Source of the DNA: Ignavibacteriales bacterium
Lineage (GTDB): Bacteria; Bacteroidota; Ignavibacteria; Ignavibacteriales; Ignavibacteriaceae
Assembly (NCBI GenBank): GCA_016182615.1
Contig: JACPGF010000122.1
Location: forward strand, 1 to 47,053
Reading direction: 5' to 3'
DNA length: 47,053 bases
The notes below the pieces were generated by a model. That model made no database searches. It was given only the letters and a program-made list of their open reading frames with translations, and was not told where the DNA came from. The translations under genes and the position numbers were made by a program. Positions 9,848 to 19,200 of this stretch are shown in pieces (the stretch's first letter is position 1; every line of letters starts with the position of its first letter).

Positions 9848-11130
9848 AAAACATAAACGCGGTATTGTTTTTATTAACAATTCTTGTTTTTACATCATGT
9901 AAAAGCAGTAAAAATTCTCAAAATGGCTTGCTGTACTGGTCGAGTAATAATACGGATGAAATTACCTATGCACGTTTTATTGTAGAAAAATGGAATAAAG
10001 AAAACCCCGGAAAAGAAGTAAAGTTTCAGCCCGTTCCCGAAGGGCAATCGAGCGAGGAAGTGATACTGGCGGCAGTTGTCGGCGGCACAACGCCTGATGT
10101 CTATTCAAATATGTGGCAGGGTGATGTTGAGTATTATGCGCGCGCGGGTAAACTTGTAGCGCTTGATACACTTGACGGGTTTATTGAATTTCTGGCGGAC
10201 AGGTGCGATTCGGCAGTTATTAAAGAAGTTACTTCACGCGACGGGCATATCTATCAGATCCCCTGGAAGATTAACCCGATTATGATGATATATAACGTGA
10301 ATTTCCTGAAAGAAATTGGAATGGCAAAACCGCCAAGAACCTACAGCGAGTTCTTAAGCATGGCCCGCACGATAAAAGAAAAATACCAGGAAAACGGCCG
10401 TACAAAAAAATGGGCCGGCTATGCCGAAGTGCAAGTAACCTGGTGGCAGCGCTGGTTTGATTATTATCCACTTTATCTTTCTGCTTCCGGCGGTGCAAAG
10501 CTTGTTGAAGGGGATACTGCTGTTTTTGATAATAAGTATTCAGTTGCCACGTTCTCGTTTTTGCAAAAACTGTTTACGAATAATTATTTCCCTACTGACC
10601 GCCTTTCATCAGGTCAGGATCCGTTTTTGTCAGGAACAATTGCAACACGCTTTACCGGTCCCTGGGAAATTATTCACGCGGAGAAATTTAAACCGTCTGG
10701 CTTTACGTATGGCTTCGCACCTATTCCTGTTCCGGATGACCATACAGGGCAGCAATATACGTATGGTGATACAAAAAATCTGGTAATATTTAAAACATGC
10801 GGCAATCCGCAACTGGCCTGGTACTTTTTGCGTGAGTTCTGCAAACTGGAAAATGAAGTTGAGTTTTTGAAAATGACAAACCAGTTACCGCGGCGTAAAG
10901 ATTTAATGACCGATAAATTGTTTGCCAAATATTTTAAAAAAAATCCGATGATGATTCCATTCGCTTTACAGGCACCGTATGTAATTGGACCCGACAATTC
11001 ACCGGTGCTGAAAGAAGTATTTGACGTTATCTCTGCTGAATACGAGCAATGTGTTATCTATAATAAAAAATCACCGGAAAGTGCTGTAAAGGATGCGGCT
11101 CATTCGGCTAATCTGGTATTAATGCAATAG
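9844..11130 (+). CDS. Sugar ABC transporter, extracellular solute-binding lipoprotein (family 1)
   Basis: A 428-residue binding protein of the maltose/multiple-sugar type (SBP_bac_1). The start at 9844 is preferred over an in-frame ATG at 9829 because it gives a proper lipoprotein signal (MKNINAVLFLLTILVFTSC, lipid-anchored Cys19) and the common ATGA overlap with the preceding stop. Family-typical segments are visible: ITYARFIVEKWNKENPG near the N-terminus, GGTTPDVYSNMWQGD, and the ligand-site stretch KINPIMMIYNVNFLKEIG. It would capture oligosaccharides in the periplasm and pass them to the two permeases that follow. In this locus the ligand is probably a manno-oligosaccharide (inference from context). 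Confidence 0.9.
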   Translation: MKNINAVLFLLTILVFTSCKSSKNSQNGLLYWSSNNTDEITYARFIVEKWNKENPGKEVKFQPVPEGQSSEEVILAAVVGGTTPDVYSNMWQGDVEYYARAGKLVALDTLDGFIEFLADRCDSAVIKEVTSRDGHIYQIPWKINPIMMIYNVNFLKEIGMAKPPRTYSEFLSMARTIKEKYQENGRTKKWAGYAEVQVTWWQRWFDYYPLYLSASGGAKLVEGDTAVFDNKYSVATFSFLQKLFTNNYFPTDRLSSGQDPFLSGTIATRFTGPWEIIHAEKFKPSGFTYGFAPIPVPDDHTGQQYTYGDTKNLVIFKTCGNPQLAWYFLREFCKLENEVEFLKMTNQLPRRKDLMTDKLFAKYFKKNPMMIPFALQAPYVIGPDNSPVLKEVFDVISAEYEQCVIYNKKSPESAVKDAAHSANLVLMQ

Positions 11131-11133
11131 CGT

Positions 11134-11991
11134 ATGCAAAAAAAGAAATTAACCCCGTATCTGCTGATAGCACCGTATATTTTACATTTTGCAATGTTTG
11201 TTGCATTCCCGGTGGTTTTCTCACTCGTTCTGGTGTTCCACCGTTGGAATATTATTTCTCCAATGGAATTTGTCGGCCTGGGAAATTTTTACCGCCTTAT
11301 GGGCGATACCTTTTTCTGGCAGTCTGTTATTAACACGCTGTACTTTATTATTATCCATGTGCCGCTGCAATTAATAATAGCAATATCATTTGCACTGTTG
11401 CTAAACCAGCCTTTACGGATGCTTGGCTTTTTCCGGGCTGTGTACTTTTTACCCGTTGTCGTGTCGGGAGTGGTAGTAACAATCTTATGGCAGCAATTAT
11501 TTGGTTTTGAAAATGGTATATTGAACCGCTTGTTAACCCTCATCTCTTTACCCCGTGTCGGGTGGTTAACCAATCCTGATATGGCCATGCCCTCGATAAC
11601 GATTATGGCCACATGGAAAAATGTGGGCCTGTATGTTATTCTATTCCTGACCGGATTACAGACAGTGCCGGAACAGCTCTATGAAGCTGCCGATCTTGAA
11701 GGCGCAAACGCCTGGCAAAAATTTGTGCACATCACCCTGCCGATGATCAATCCGACCATATTTATGGTGCTGGTTCTCAGTACAATCGGCGGCTTTTCAT
11801 TGTTCATTGAGCCGTACGTTATGACCGGAGGCGGCCCGTTGAACCGTACACTCTCATCAGTACTATACATATATAAGCAAGGCTTCTTCTTTTACCACAT
11901 GGGCTATGCTGCTACAATGGGAGTAACACTAACGGGTATCATTCTGGCGTTAGTAGTTCTGCAAAAAAAATATGTTGAGAGGAATACCTGA
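11134..11991 (+). CDS. Sugar ABC transporter permease, MalF/UgpA type
   Basis: A 285-residue inner membrane protein with about six membrane helices. It has the EAA cytoplasmic loop that docks the ATPase (about residues 180-205, EQLYEAADLEGANAWQKF then ITLPMINP). It starts 3 bp after the binding-protein gene and overlaps the second permease by one base (TGATG). It pairs with the next gene to form the channel of an oligosaccharide importer. No ATPase gene is found in the window, so a shared ATPase of the MsmX/UgpC kind encoded elsewhere is presumably used. Confidence 0.92.
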   Translation: MQKKKLTPYLLIAPYILHFAMFVAFPVVFSLVLVFHRWNIISPMEFVGLGNFYRLMGDTFFWQSVINTLYFIIIHVPLQLIIAISFALLLNQPLRMLGFFRAVYFLPVVVSGVVVTILWQQLFGFENGILNRLLTLISLPRVGWLTNPDMAMPSITIMATWKNVGLYVILFLTGLQTVPEQLYEAADLEGANAWQKFVHITLPMINPTIFMVLVLSTIGGFSLFIEPYVMTGGGPLNRTLSSVLYIYKQGFFFYHMGYAATMGVTLTGIILALVVLQKKYVERNT

Positions 11992-12824
11992 TGCGCATAC
12001 AGAAAATGAGCCCTGCACGAAAAGTAATTTCGTATGCACTACTGCTTATTGGCACCGCGGCATTTTTATATCCGTTTTTATGGATGGTAATGGCTTCGTT
12101 GGCGCCAGAAAAAGAGATTGCTTCTTTCACGCTTTTCCCTTCCAATTTTGGCATGAGCAGTTATCTGCAGGTGTTCGAGAAAATACCGGTTCTGCATTCG
12201 TTTTTTAACAGTATGGTGGTTTCGCTGAGTGTAACGTTTTTTGTTGTTGTGTTCAGTTCAATGACCGGCTTTGCATTAACGCATTACGAGTTTAAAGGCC
12301 GGGAAGTGGTTTTTTATATAATCATCTTTACTATGAGCCTTCCGTTTCAGTTAACGCTCATTCCGCAGTATATCCTGATGGTTAAGTTTGGCTGGGTTGA
12401 TACCTATCTGGCATTAACGGTGCCGTATTTTATCAACGGGCTTGGCATTATCATTTTCAGGCAGTACTTCAAAACAATTCCCCGCGATTTGTTTGACGCT
12501 GCACGGATAGACGGCTGTAATGATATGAAAATACTTTTTAAAATTCTTTTGCCCAATGCAAAGCCTGCTGTTATAACAGTTGCTATCCTAACGTTTATGG
12601 GTGTATGGAATGATGTATTGTGGCCCATAATTGTAATACGAAACGAAAACCTGATGACACTGCCGCAGTTGATTACCTTATTTGCTGTTGGCGGTAAGGC
12701 CGAGTCTCAGTTGGGAGTAAAACTGGCTTCAGCGGTAATGCTTGCCCTGCCGGTGGTAATTGCATACTCGGTATTTCAAAAATATTTTATAACCAGTATG
12801 GCCTCTTCCGGCCTTAAGGAGTAA
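11991..12824 (+). CDS. Sugar ABC transporter permease, MalG/UgpE type
   Basis: A 277-residue inner membrane protein with six predicted helices. Its EAA loop lies at about residues 164-188 (DLFDAARIDGCNDMKILFKI then LLPNAKP). The N-terminal MalG-like opening (YPFLWMVMASLAPEKEI) and the WNDVLWPIIVI segment are family-typical. It overlaps both neighbours by one base, pointing to translational coupling. It forms the importer with the upstream permease and binding protein. Confidence 0.92.
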   Translation: MRIQKMSPARKVISYALLLIGTAAFLYPFLWMVMASLAPEKEIASFTLFPSNFGMSSYLQVFEKIPVLHSFFNSMVVSLSVTFFVVVFSSMTGFALTHYEFKGREVVFYIIIFTMSLPFQLTLIPQYILMVKFGWVDTYLALTVPYFINGLGIIIFRQYFKTIPRDLFDAARIDGCNDMKILFKILLPNAKPAVITVAILTFMGVWNDVLWPIIVIRNENLMTLPQLITLFAVGGKAESQLGVKLASAVMLALPVVIAYSVFQKYFITSMASSGLKE

Positions 12825-13507
12825 TGTTGACAATGGTTTCAAGACTACCAGTACGGTTTATGGCCAATCATAAAAAAGTTCTGATGCAGTATTTTTATAT
12901 AGAAAGCAGGGAACGGCTGCAGAATATTGTGAGCCGGGTGCGTGCCCTGAGTGATGAAGAGAAAACCAAAGTATATCAGGATGCAATTGCACTGTTCTCA
13001 GCAAGGCATAAAAATTTTGATACACTGCTTGAAAATAATTTTAACAAACTAAATGAACGATTATCACTCGGAATAAAATTTGATACAGCCGAGGGCAGGT
13101 TGCTTGCAGCTTATTTTAGTAAAGAATACTCCACGCAGTCCGCGGCGTTATTCAATCCGTCAATTGTCCGCCATCCCCAGCAGGCTGGCGTTGACGAAGG
13201 TGAATTGAGAATACTTTTGAGTCTTCGTGCAACCGGTGAATCACATATATCGTCCATCGCATTCCGCGAGGGCAAGATTCTGAATGACGGGACTGTTTTG
13301 ATGGAAGCAGATTCGCCTTACTGCGTTTCACCGGTTAAGCATCAAAGATATTTTCATGAGCGTCTGGCAAGTAATCCGGCAATGATTGAGTCTAATTATG
13401 ATATAGAATTTTCGGGAGATGAGAGCATCACAGAAAGGGTAATTTTCCCGTTATCCCTCGCTGAAATGAATGGCATTGAGGATGTGCGGTTTGTGGAATT
13501 TAAATGA
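12824..13507 (+). pseudogene. GH130-family glycosidase/phosphorylase, N-terminal fragment (split gene)
   Basis: A 227-residue product matching the first half of the long (~490-residue) GH130 proteins found in Bacteroidota. It has the N-terminal helical extension, then SAALFNPSIVRHPQQAG, LRILLSLRATGESHISSI and the ERVIFPLSLAEMNGIEDVRF segment, which contains the family ED-x-R motif. The frame stops exactly where the conserved tyrosine-rich YYATYTAYDG-type strand should follow. A ~50-residue helical insert usually found before SNYDIEF also seems absent. The rest of the protein is encoded in another frame from 13504, overlapping by ATGA. The two frames sum to 409 residues, well short of the full family length. 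Either the gene is decayed, or it makes two coupled polypeptides; decay or a sequence error is more likely. The missing-piece estimate comes from memory of the family. Confidence 0.65.
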
Positions 13508-14052
13508 TTATCGAAACGCCAGATTTTAAAAAATTCGAGATACGTTCCTTGCATGGCAGTGGAGCGATTGACAAGGGCAAAGCAATCTTTCCCCGCAAGA
13601 TCAACGGGCAGTATGTCATCTGCTCGCGCATAGACGGAGAGAACTTGTTTATCATGCGCTCCGACAATTTATACACGTGGGATAATATAACTATGCTCCG
13701 CGGCCCAAAATTGCCTTGGGAATTTATTCAGCTTGGTAATTGCGGTTCCCCCATTGAAACACCGGAAGGCTGGCTGTTGATAACGCACGCGGTGGGAGCT
13801 TTTCGGAGATATGTTCTTTCGGCAATGCTGCTCGATAAAGAAAATCCGGAGAAGGTTATTGCAACTTTAGATGCGCCGCTTATTGAACCGGACGAAACAG
13901 AACGGGAAGGTTATGTTCCGAATGTGGTGTATTCATGCGGGTCATTGCTCTATGCCGATGATCTCTATATTCCCTATGCAATGTCAGATTCGGTTTCCGG
14001 AATGGCAACTTGCAAATTAAATGATTTACTACAACAAATGAAGAAGATTTAA
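13504..14052 (+). pseudogene. GH130-family glycosidase/phosphorylase, C-terminal fragment (split gene)
   Basis: A 182-residue product matching the second half of the same long GH130 protein. It begins at IETPDFKKFEIRSLHGSGA, followed by KGKAIFPRKINGQYVICSR, ENLFIMRSDNLYTW, IQLGNCGSPIETPEGWLLIT, REGYVPNVVYSCGSL and the closing LYIPYAMSDS. These are conserved blades of the five-bladed propeller. The ATG overlaps the stop of the upstream fragment (ATGA) in a different frame, and about 20 residues expected between the fragments are not encoded. It lacks the N-terminal blades and probably the catalytic acid, so it is unlikely to be active alone. Confidence 0.65.
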
Positions 14053-14074
14053 GAGAAAAGAAACAGGTAACGAT

Positions 14075-14980
14075 ATGTTAATGGACAAATATTCAGAGAA
14101 CCCGATTATCACTGTTGCTGATGTCCCGTTTAGAGTGAATAGTATTTTTAACCCCGGTGCAGTTAAAGCTAACGGGGAGTATATTTTATTATGCCGCATC
14201 GAAATGCCAACAGGAAGATCTTCCTTTTTGGTTGCCAGAAGTACAGACGGCATTAAGTTTAAAGTAGAAGATAAACCTTGCCTTACTCCCGGAGAGCACG
14301 GAGTGTATAATAAATATACCGAGTGGGGCATAGAAGACCCGCGTGTTGTTCAATTTGGTGATAGCTGGTTTATTACATACACGGGTTATTCAAAGTTTAT
14401 GCCTTTAGTAATGCTGGCGGAAACGAAAGATTTTAAAGAATTTAAAATTCACGGGCCTATCTCTGAACCATCAAACAAAGACTGTGCAATTTTTCCGGAA
14501 AAAATTAATGGCCGGTTTTGGAAAATGGACAGGCCATCGGCAGAGACCCGGCGTGATATTTGGTTAAGCAGCAGTCCTGATATGATACACTGGGGTAATT
14601 ATCAAATGATAATCGAGCCCGAAGTAGGAACTTGGGAAAACGATAAAATCGGCGGCTCAACCCCTCCAATACGAACGGATGCAGGATGGCTGGTATTGTA
14701 CCATGGTGTCCGCGGCTTTGGTGTTTCGACATTGTATAAAATCGGCTGTACCCTTCTTGATATTAATGAGCCTTGGAAAGTAATCGGGAAGACAAAAGAG
14801 CCGGTACTTACCCCCGAAATGGATTACGAACGCACAGGTGACGTAAACAATGTTGTATTTGCTAACGGCTGGGTTGCCGAAAGTGACGGAACAGTTAAAG
14901 TGTATTATTCCGGTGCCGATACCAATATCTGCCTTGCCACCACAACAATTGATGAGTTGATAGCATCGTGCACAGCATAA
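14075..14980 (+). CDS. GH130-family beta-mannoside phosphorylase/mannosidase (intact, short form)
   Basis: A 301-residue cytoplasmic enzyme (no signal peptide) of normal length for short GH130 proteins. Conserved blocks are present: IFNPGAVKANGEYILLCRIE, the GIEDPRV motif (Asp88 within ED-P-R), WFITYTGYSKF directly after it, CAIFPEKINGRFWKMDRPS, GGSTPPIRTDAGWLVLYHG and GDVNNVVFANG near the end. Members of this type phosphorolyse beta-1,4-mannosyl bonds in manno-oligosaccharides or mannosyl-glucose/GlcNAc, releasing mannose 1-phosphate; a few are beta-1,2-mannosidases. The exact substrate cannot be fixed from sequence. It follows the split GH130 by 22 bp and overlaps the next gene by 13 bp. 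Confidence 0.85.
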   Translation: MLMDKYSENPIITVADVPFRVNSIFNPGAVKANGEYILLCRIEMPTGRSSFLVARSTDGIKFKVEDKPCLTPGEHGVYNKYTEWGIEDPRVVQFGDSWFITYTGYSKFMPLVMLAETKDFKEFKIHGPISEPSNKDCAIFPEKINGRFWKMDRPSAETRRDIWLSSSPDMIHWGNYQMIIEPEVGTWENDKIGGSTPPIRTDAGWLVLYHGVRGFGVSTLYKIGCTLLDINEPWKVIGKTKEPVLTPEMDYERTGDVNNVVFANGWVAESDGTVKVYYSGADTNICLATTTIDELIASCTA

Positions 14981-16242
14981 AGACTAAACTGTTCTCTGTT
15001 TTATTTATAGTCGTATGTGTCCTGCAGTTGCAGGCACAGACTCTTATTCAAACCGCACATCTCGATCATCTGTACAGTGACAAAATTATCAATGGTACCG
15101 CTTTTGGTACCATTGGCATCTATGCTGAGTATCCTGATTACAAAATAGTTGAGGATGCAGACGAAGGTGTTGCCTGTGTTGATGATGCGGCCCGTGCCGC
15201 GGTGTTTTACTTGCAGCATTACCGGTTAACCGGAGCCGAAGAATCATTACGCAAAATGAAACAGCTTGACCGGTTTTTACTCTATATGCGGGCCCCCAAT
15301 GGTTATTTCTATAATTTTATTTTCAGCAATAATACGGTTAATACAACGTTCCGCACCAGTTTGCCGGAAGCGAACTGGTGGGCTTGGCGTGCATTTTTTG
15401 CACTTGCAGAAACATATTCAGCCGTAAAAACATCGGATGCAGGTTTAGCAGATTCGATGGCTGCTGCAATGAATCAGTTGGTTGAGAAAATTGCCCCATT
15501 GTATAGCCGGGAAAAGACATATAAAAACATGCATGGTTTTTCAGTCCCTGCCTGGCTGCCGTGGGAGCATGGTGCCGATCAGGCGGCGGTTCTTGTAAAA
15601 GCACTTTCGCGGTATTTTGTCATTTCGCGGGATCCACGGGCAATGATGCTGATACAAACCATGTCCGAAGGCATTATGAAGATGCAGGTAACAGACAGCG
15701 GCTCGCCCTATTGCGGAGCTTTTCTTAGCTGGGAAAATATATGGCATGGATGGGGAAACAATCAGGCCGATGCACTGCTTGATGCCTATGATATTACCCG
15801 GGATGCACGGTATCTCGAAGCCGCGGTGAGTGAAGTGGAAAATTTCTATCCCCACATGATTAAAGAAAAATATTTTTCGGAGATGTCTTTCCGCAAAGAC
15901 AGTTCATCGGTAAAAGTAATCTCATCGCGTACGGATGGGCAGATTGCTTACATTATCCGGCCCATGATACTCGCTTCTTTGCACCTTTATAAGATTACCG
16001 GAAAACCCGAATACCGCGGTACCGCCCTTAAACTTGTCGGTTGGTACTTTGGTAAAAATATCGCGGGCAAAGTAATGTACGATAAAAAAACAGGGCGCAC
16101 TTTCGACGGGATCAATTCAAAGCGGAGTGTCAACAAAAATTCAGGTGCTGAATCGACAATAGAAACGTTACTTGCGCTTGTTGCCATTGAACAGGATACC
16201 AAATCAAAGCTGGAACTCCACCGCTTATACTTCAAAAAATAG
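14968..16242 (+). CDS. Secreted helical-barrel-like protein, possible glycoside hydrolase
   Basis: A 424-residue exported protein. It starts with GTG at 14968, 13 bp inside the previous gene, because that start gives a clean signal peptide (MHSIKTKLFSVLFIVVCVLQ, cut after LQAQ). The mature part consists of repeated helix pairs as in (alpha/alpha)6 barrels: DEGVACVDDAARAAVFYLQH, EANWWAWRAFFALAETYS, WLPWEHGADQAAVLVKAL, WENIWHGWGNNQADALLDAY, GQIAYIIRPMILASLHLY and a final GAESTIETLLALVAIEQ. The conserved Trp, Asp and Glu positions would suit a carbohydrate active site. I cannot assign a GH family. Its place between GH130 and further secreted genes suggests a role on mannosides outside the cytoplasm. 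Confidence 0.7.
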   Translation: MHSIKTKLFSVLFIVVCVLQLQAQTLIQTAHLDHLYSDKIINGTAFGTIGIYAEYPDYKIVEDADEGVACVDDAARAAVFYLQHYRLTGAEESLRKMKQLDRFLLYMRAPNGYFYNFIFSNNTVNTTFRTSLPEANWWAWRAFFALAETYSAVKTSDAGLADSMAAAMNQLVEKIAPLYSREKTYKNMHGFSVPAWLPWEHGADQAAVLVKALSRYFVISRDPRAMMLIQTMSEGIMKMQVTDSGSPYCGAFLSWENIWHGWGNNQADALLDAYDITRDARYLEAAVSEVENFYPHMIKEKYFSEMSFRKDSSSVKVISSRTDGQIAYIIRPMILASLHLYKITGKPEYRGTALKLVGWYFGKNIAGKVMYDKKTGRTFDGINSKRSVNKNSGAESTIETLLALVAIEQDTKSKLELHRLYFKK

Positions 16243-16246
16243 TTAG

Positions 16247-19200
16247 ATGATTATGCAGAAAATTTGTGTTACTCTGTTGCTTGCGCTTACCATAGTTGCT
16301 CAGGCACAGCAGATTACTATACAACGCATCGAGGCGATGCCGTCATTCCCCCAGCCATACCTCATGCGCGATTGGAAACAGGTTGCCAAAGGCTATGACA
16401 GCCTTGTGTTTAATCAGTCCGCGGCAGGGCAGTATTTACCGCTCATTTTCCTGAACAGTCAAGGCATAAACTATCCCGCGCATGGCTTTCTGGGATTGCA
16501 CACGTATGTGGGCACAAACAATACAAACGCTACAGAGGCCATTAATGTTTTACCGGCGATTGTCGGTGCTTCATTGAGTGGTATAAATAAAAGAAATCAG
16601 AACGGAAAAGATTTCGTTCTGCAGGCAGAAGATTATTTTAACAAACGCCCCCAGGAAAATGTATATCTGAACAGTCAAGTGGCTTCGAGCGGGGATGATT
16701 GGTGGTACGAGACCATGCCGAACATCTATTTCTATCAGATGCAGGCTCTTTATCCCCATGTAGGGGATTTTGATTTTCAGTTTACATCCGTTGCCGAACG
16801 ATGGACTCAGGCTGTTAATGCGATGGGTGCCTCTGCCACACCCTGGAAATTGCCTGATATGCGTTACCGCGCGTGGAATCTCTCGACAATGACCCCGCTT
16901 ATTGGCGGCGTTATAGAGCCCGAGGCAGCTGGAGCAATCGGCTGGATATTGAATAGAGCATTCATGCAAACCGGTAATAAAAAATACCGGATTGCTGCCG
17001 AGCAGAGCCTTGAATTTTTGCATAACCTCAGCTCAAATCCTTCGTACGAATTGCAGCTGCCGTATGGAATTGCTGCCGCCGCGCAGATGAATGCCATGCA
17101 TGGTACAAATTACAATATCGAAAAAATGATGAACTGGGCTTTTGAAACGGGTCCGTTACGGAACTGGGGTACTTTCACCGGTGTCTGGGGCGGCTTTGAT
17201 GTTGCCGGGCTCATCGGTGAACAAGGCTCAAACGGTTATGCATTTATCATGAACGGCTTTCAGCAGGCAGGGGCACTGCTTCCCGTTGCACGCTATGATG
17301 AAAGATATGCCCGGGCATTAGGAAAGTGGGGATTAAATCTTGCAAACGCGAGCCGCTTGTTTTATGCGAATTATCTTCCTGACGATAAGCAGGATGGACG
17401 CGCGTGGAGCAGTGTTTACGACCCGCAGTCGTACATTGCGCATGAGGCGCTCCGCCAGGAAAGCAATGGGAAAACACCATTTGCAACCGGGGATGCCGTG
17501 CAGGGCGGATGGGCACAAACAAATTTTTCACTGTATTCATCATCATCTGTCGGTTATCTTGCGGCAATGCTGGATACAACAAATGTTTCCGGCATATTAA
17601 GGTTCGATTTATTGAAAACCGATTTTTTAAAGCAGGAAAGTTACCCGACATATCTTTATTACAATCCGTATCAGGTTGATAAACAGGTGACAATGCAATT
17701 GCCAACAGGAAGTTTTAAAATATATAATGCTGTTAGTAATACTGTTCTGCTGCCATCCGCAAGCGGGGCAGTTACCATAACAGTTCCGGCTGATAATGCC
17801 GTTATTGCCGTTCTGCTTCCTCTTGATGGAACCATGACTTATAATCTTGACAAAATGCTGGTTAATGGTATCGTGGCAGATTTCAACTCGGGTCATTTCA
17901 CAGGGAATTATCCACCGCGGATTAAAAGTTTAACCCCAACAAAATTAACGGCTATACAGGGCGAGCAGATTTCTATTTACTGCACAGCCTACGATAAGGA
18001 AGGGGATAACCTTACCTATGTTTGGAATCCCGGCCACGGCACGGTAACCGGAGCGGCAGGTACGGTGTTCTGGAAAGCTTCACAGCAGACAGGGATGGAT
18101 ACGATAGTCTGTATGGTTAAAGATATACATAACAACAGTGCATCGGATACGTTGATATTACAAATTGTGGAGCGGATTAATCATGCACCCTTGATTAATT
18201 TCCTTAAAACGCTTCCGGGAAAGACGGATATTGGCAAGCAGATAAAGGCTCTGTGCGATGCTTATGATGAGGATGGCGATGCTTTGCATTTTACATGGAA
18301 GTTTAATGGTGCAGCAATAACTCAGGACACTTCACAAATCAGCTTTGCGGCACCCACTGCAGCCGGAAATTATTATCTTAGCTGCACTGTTGCCGATGGA
18401 TTCGGCGGTTTGGTTACCGATAGTACGGTTTTGATAGTCCGTGATTTCAGCTCTACCCTTACTGGCCAGTTATGCGCGTGGTATCCCTGCAATGGCAACG
18501 GGTTGGATAATTCGGGCAATGGGAATAATGCATTTGCATTCAGTGTGCAGGCGGTTCCTAACCGGCATGGTATCCAAAACAGTGCGCTCAGCTTCAATGG
18601 CACTTCATCCTATATGCAGGTACTCAATACGCCCTTCCTGAATTTTCAAAATACCATTACGCTGAATTTTTGGATAACCCCGAAATATTTTTACGACAGG
18701 GAACAATATCCCGTCTCGCATGGAAATTGGGAAAGGCGCTGGAAAGTTTCCATAACAAATAAAAAAATACGCTGGACACTGAAAACTGCCAATGGAATAA
18801 AAGATGTTGACTCCCGTACCACCTTGCAGGTTGACTCAACATATAATGTTACTGCATTGTATGACGGCCTTGGCATGGAGCTTTATATTAACGGTGTTCT
18901 GGAAGCTGCAATTCCGCATAGTGGAGCAATATTAACAACCGATTATGATTTGACTATTGGAGAAGTTGTCCCCGGCAATAGTACATATAATTTTAACGGT
19001 GTGCTGGATGAAATACGGCTCTACAACTGTGTGCTGCTCCCCGACTCTATTGCCAAACTCAGTGACATCGTTACAGGTATTGATCAAAGCCGCGATGCTG
19101 CCTTGATAACAGCATTTGGCATCTCAACATATCCAAACCCGTGTAATGCTGCAACTACCATACGGTTTGATTATCCGGAAGGGGTAATGCTCAATCTTGA

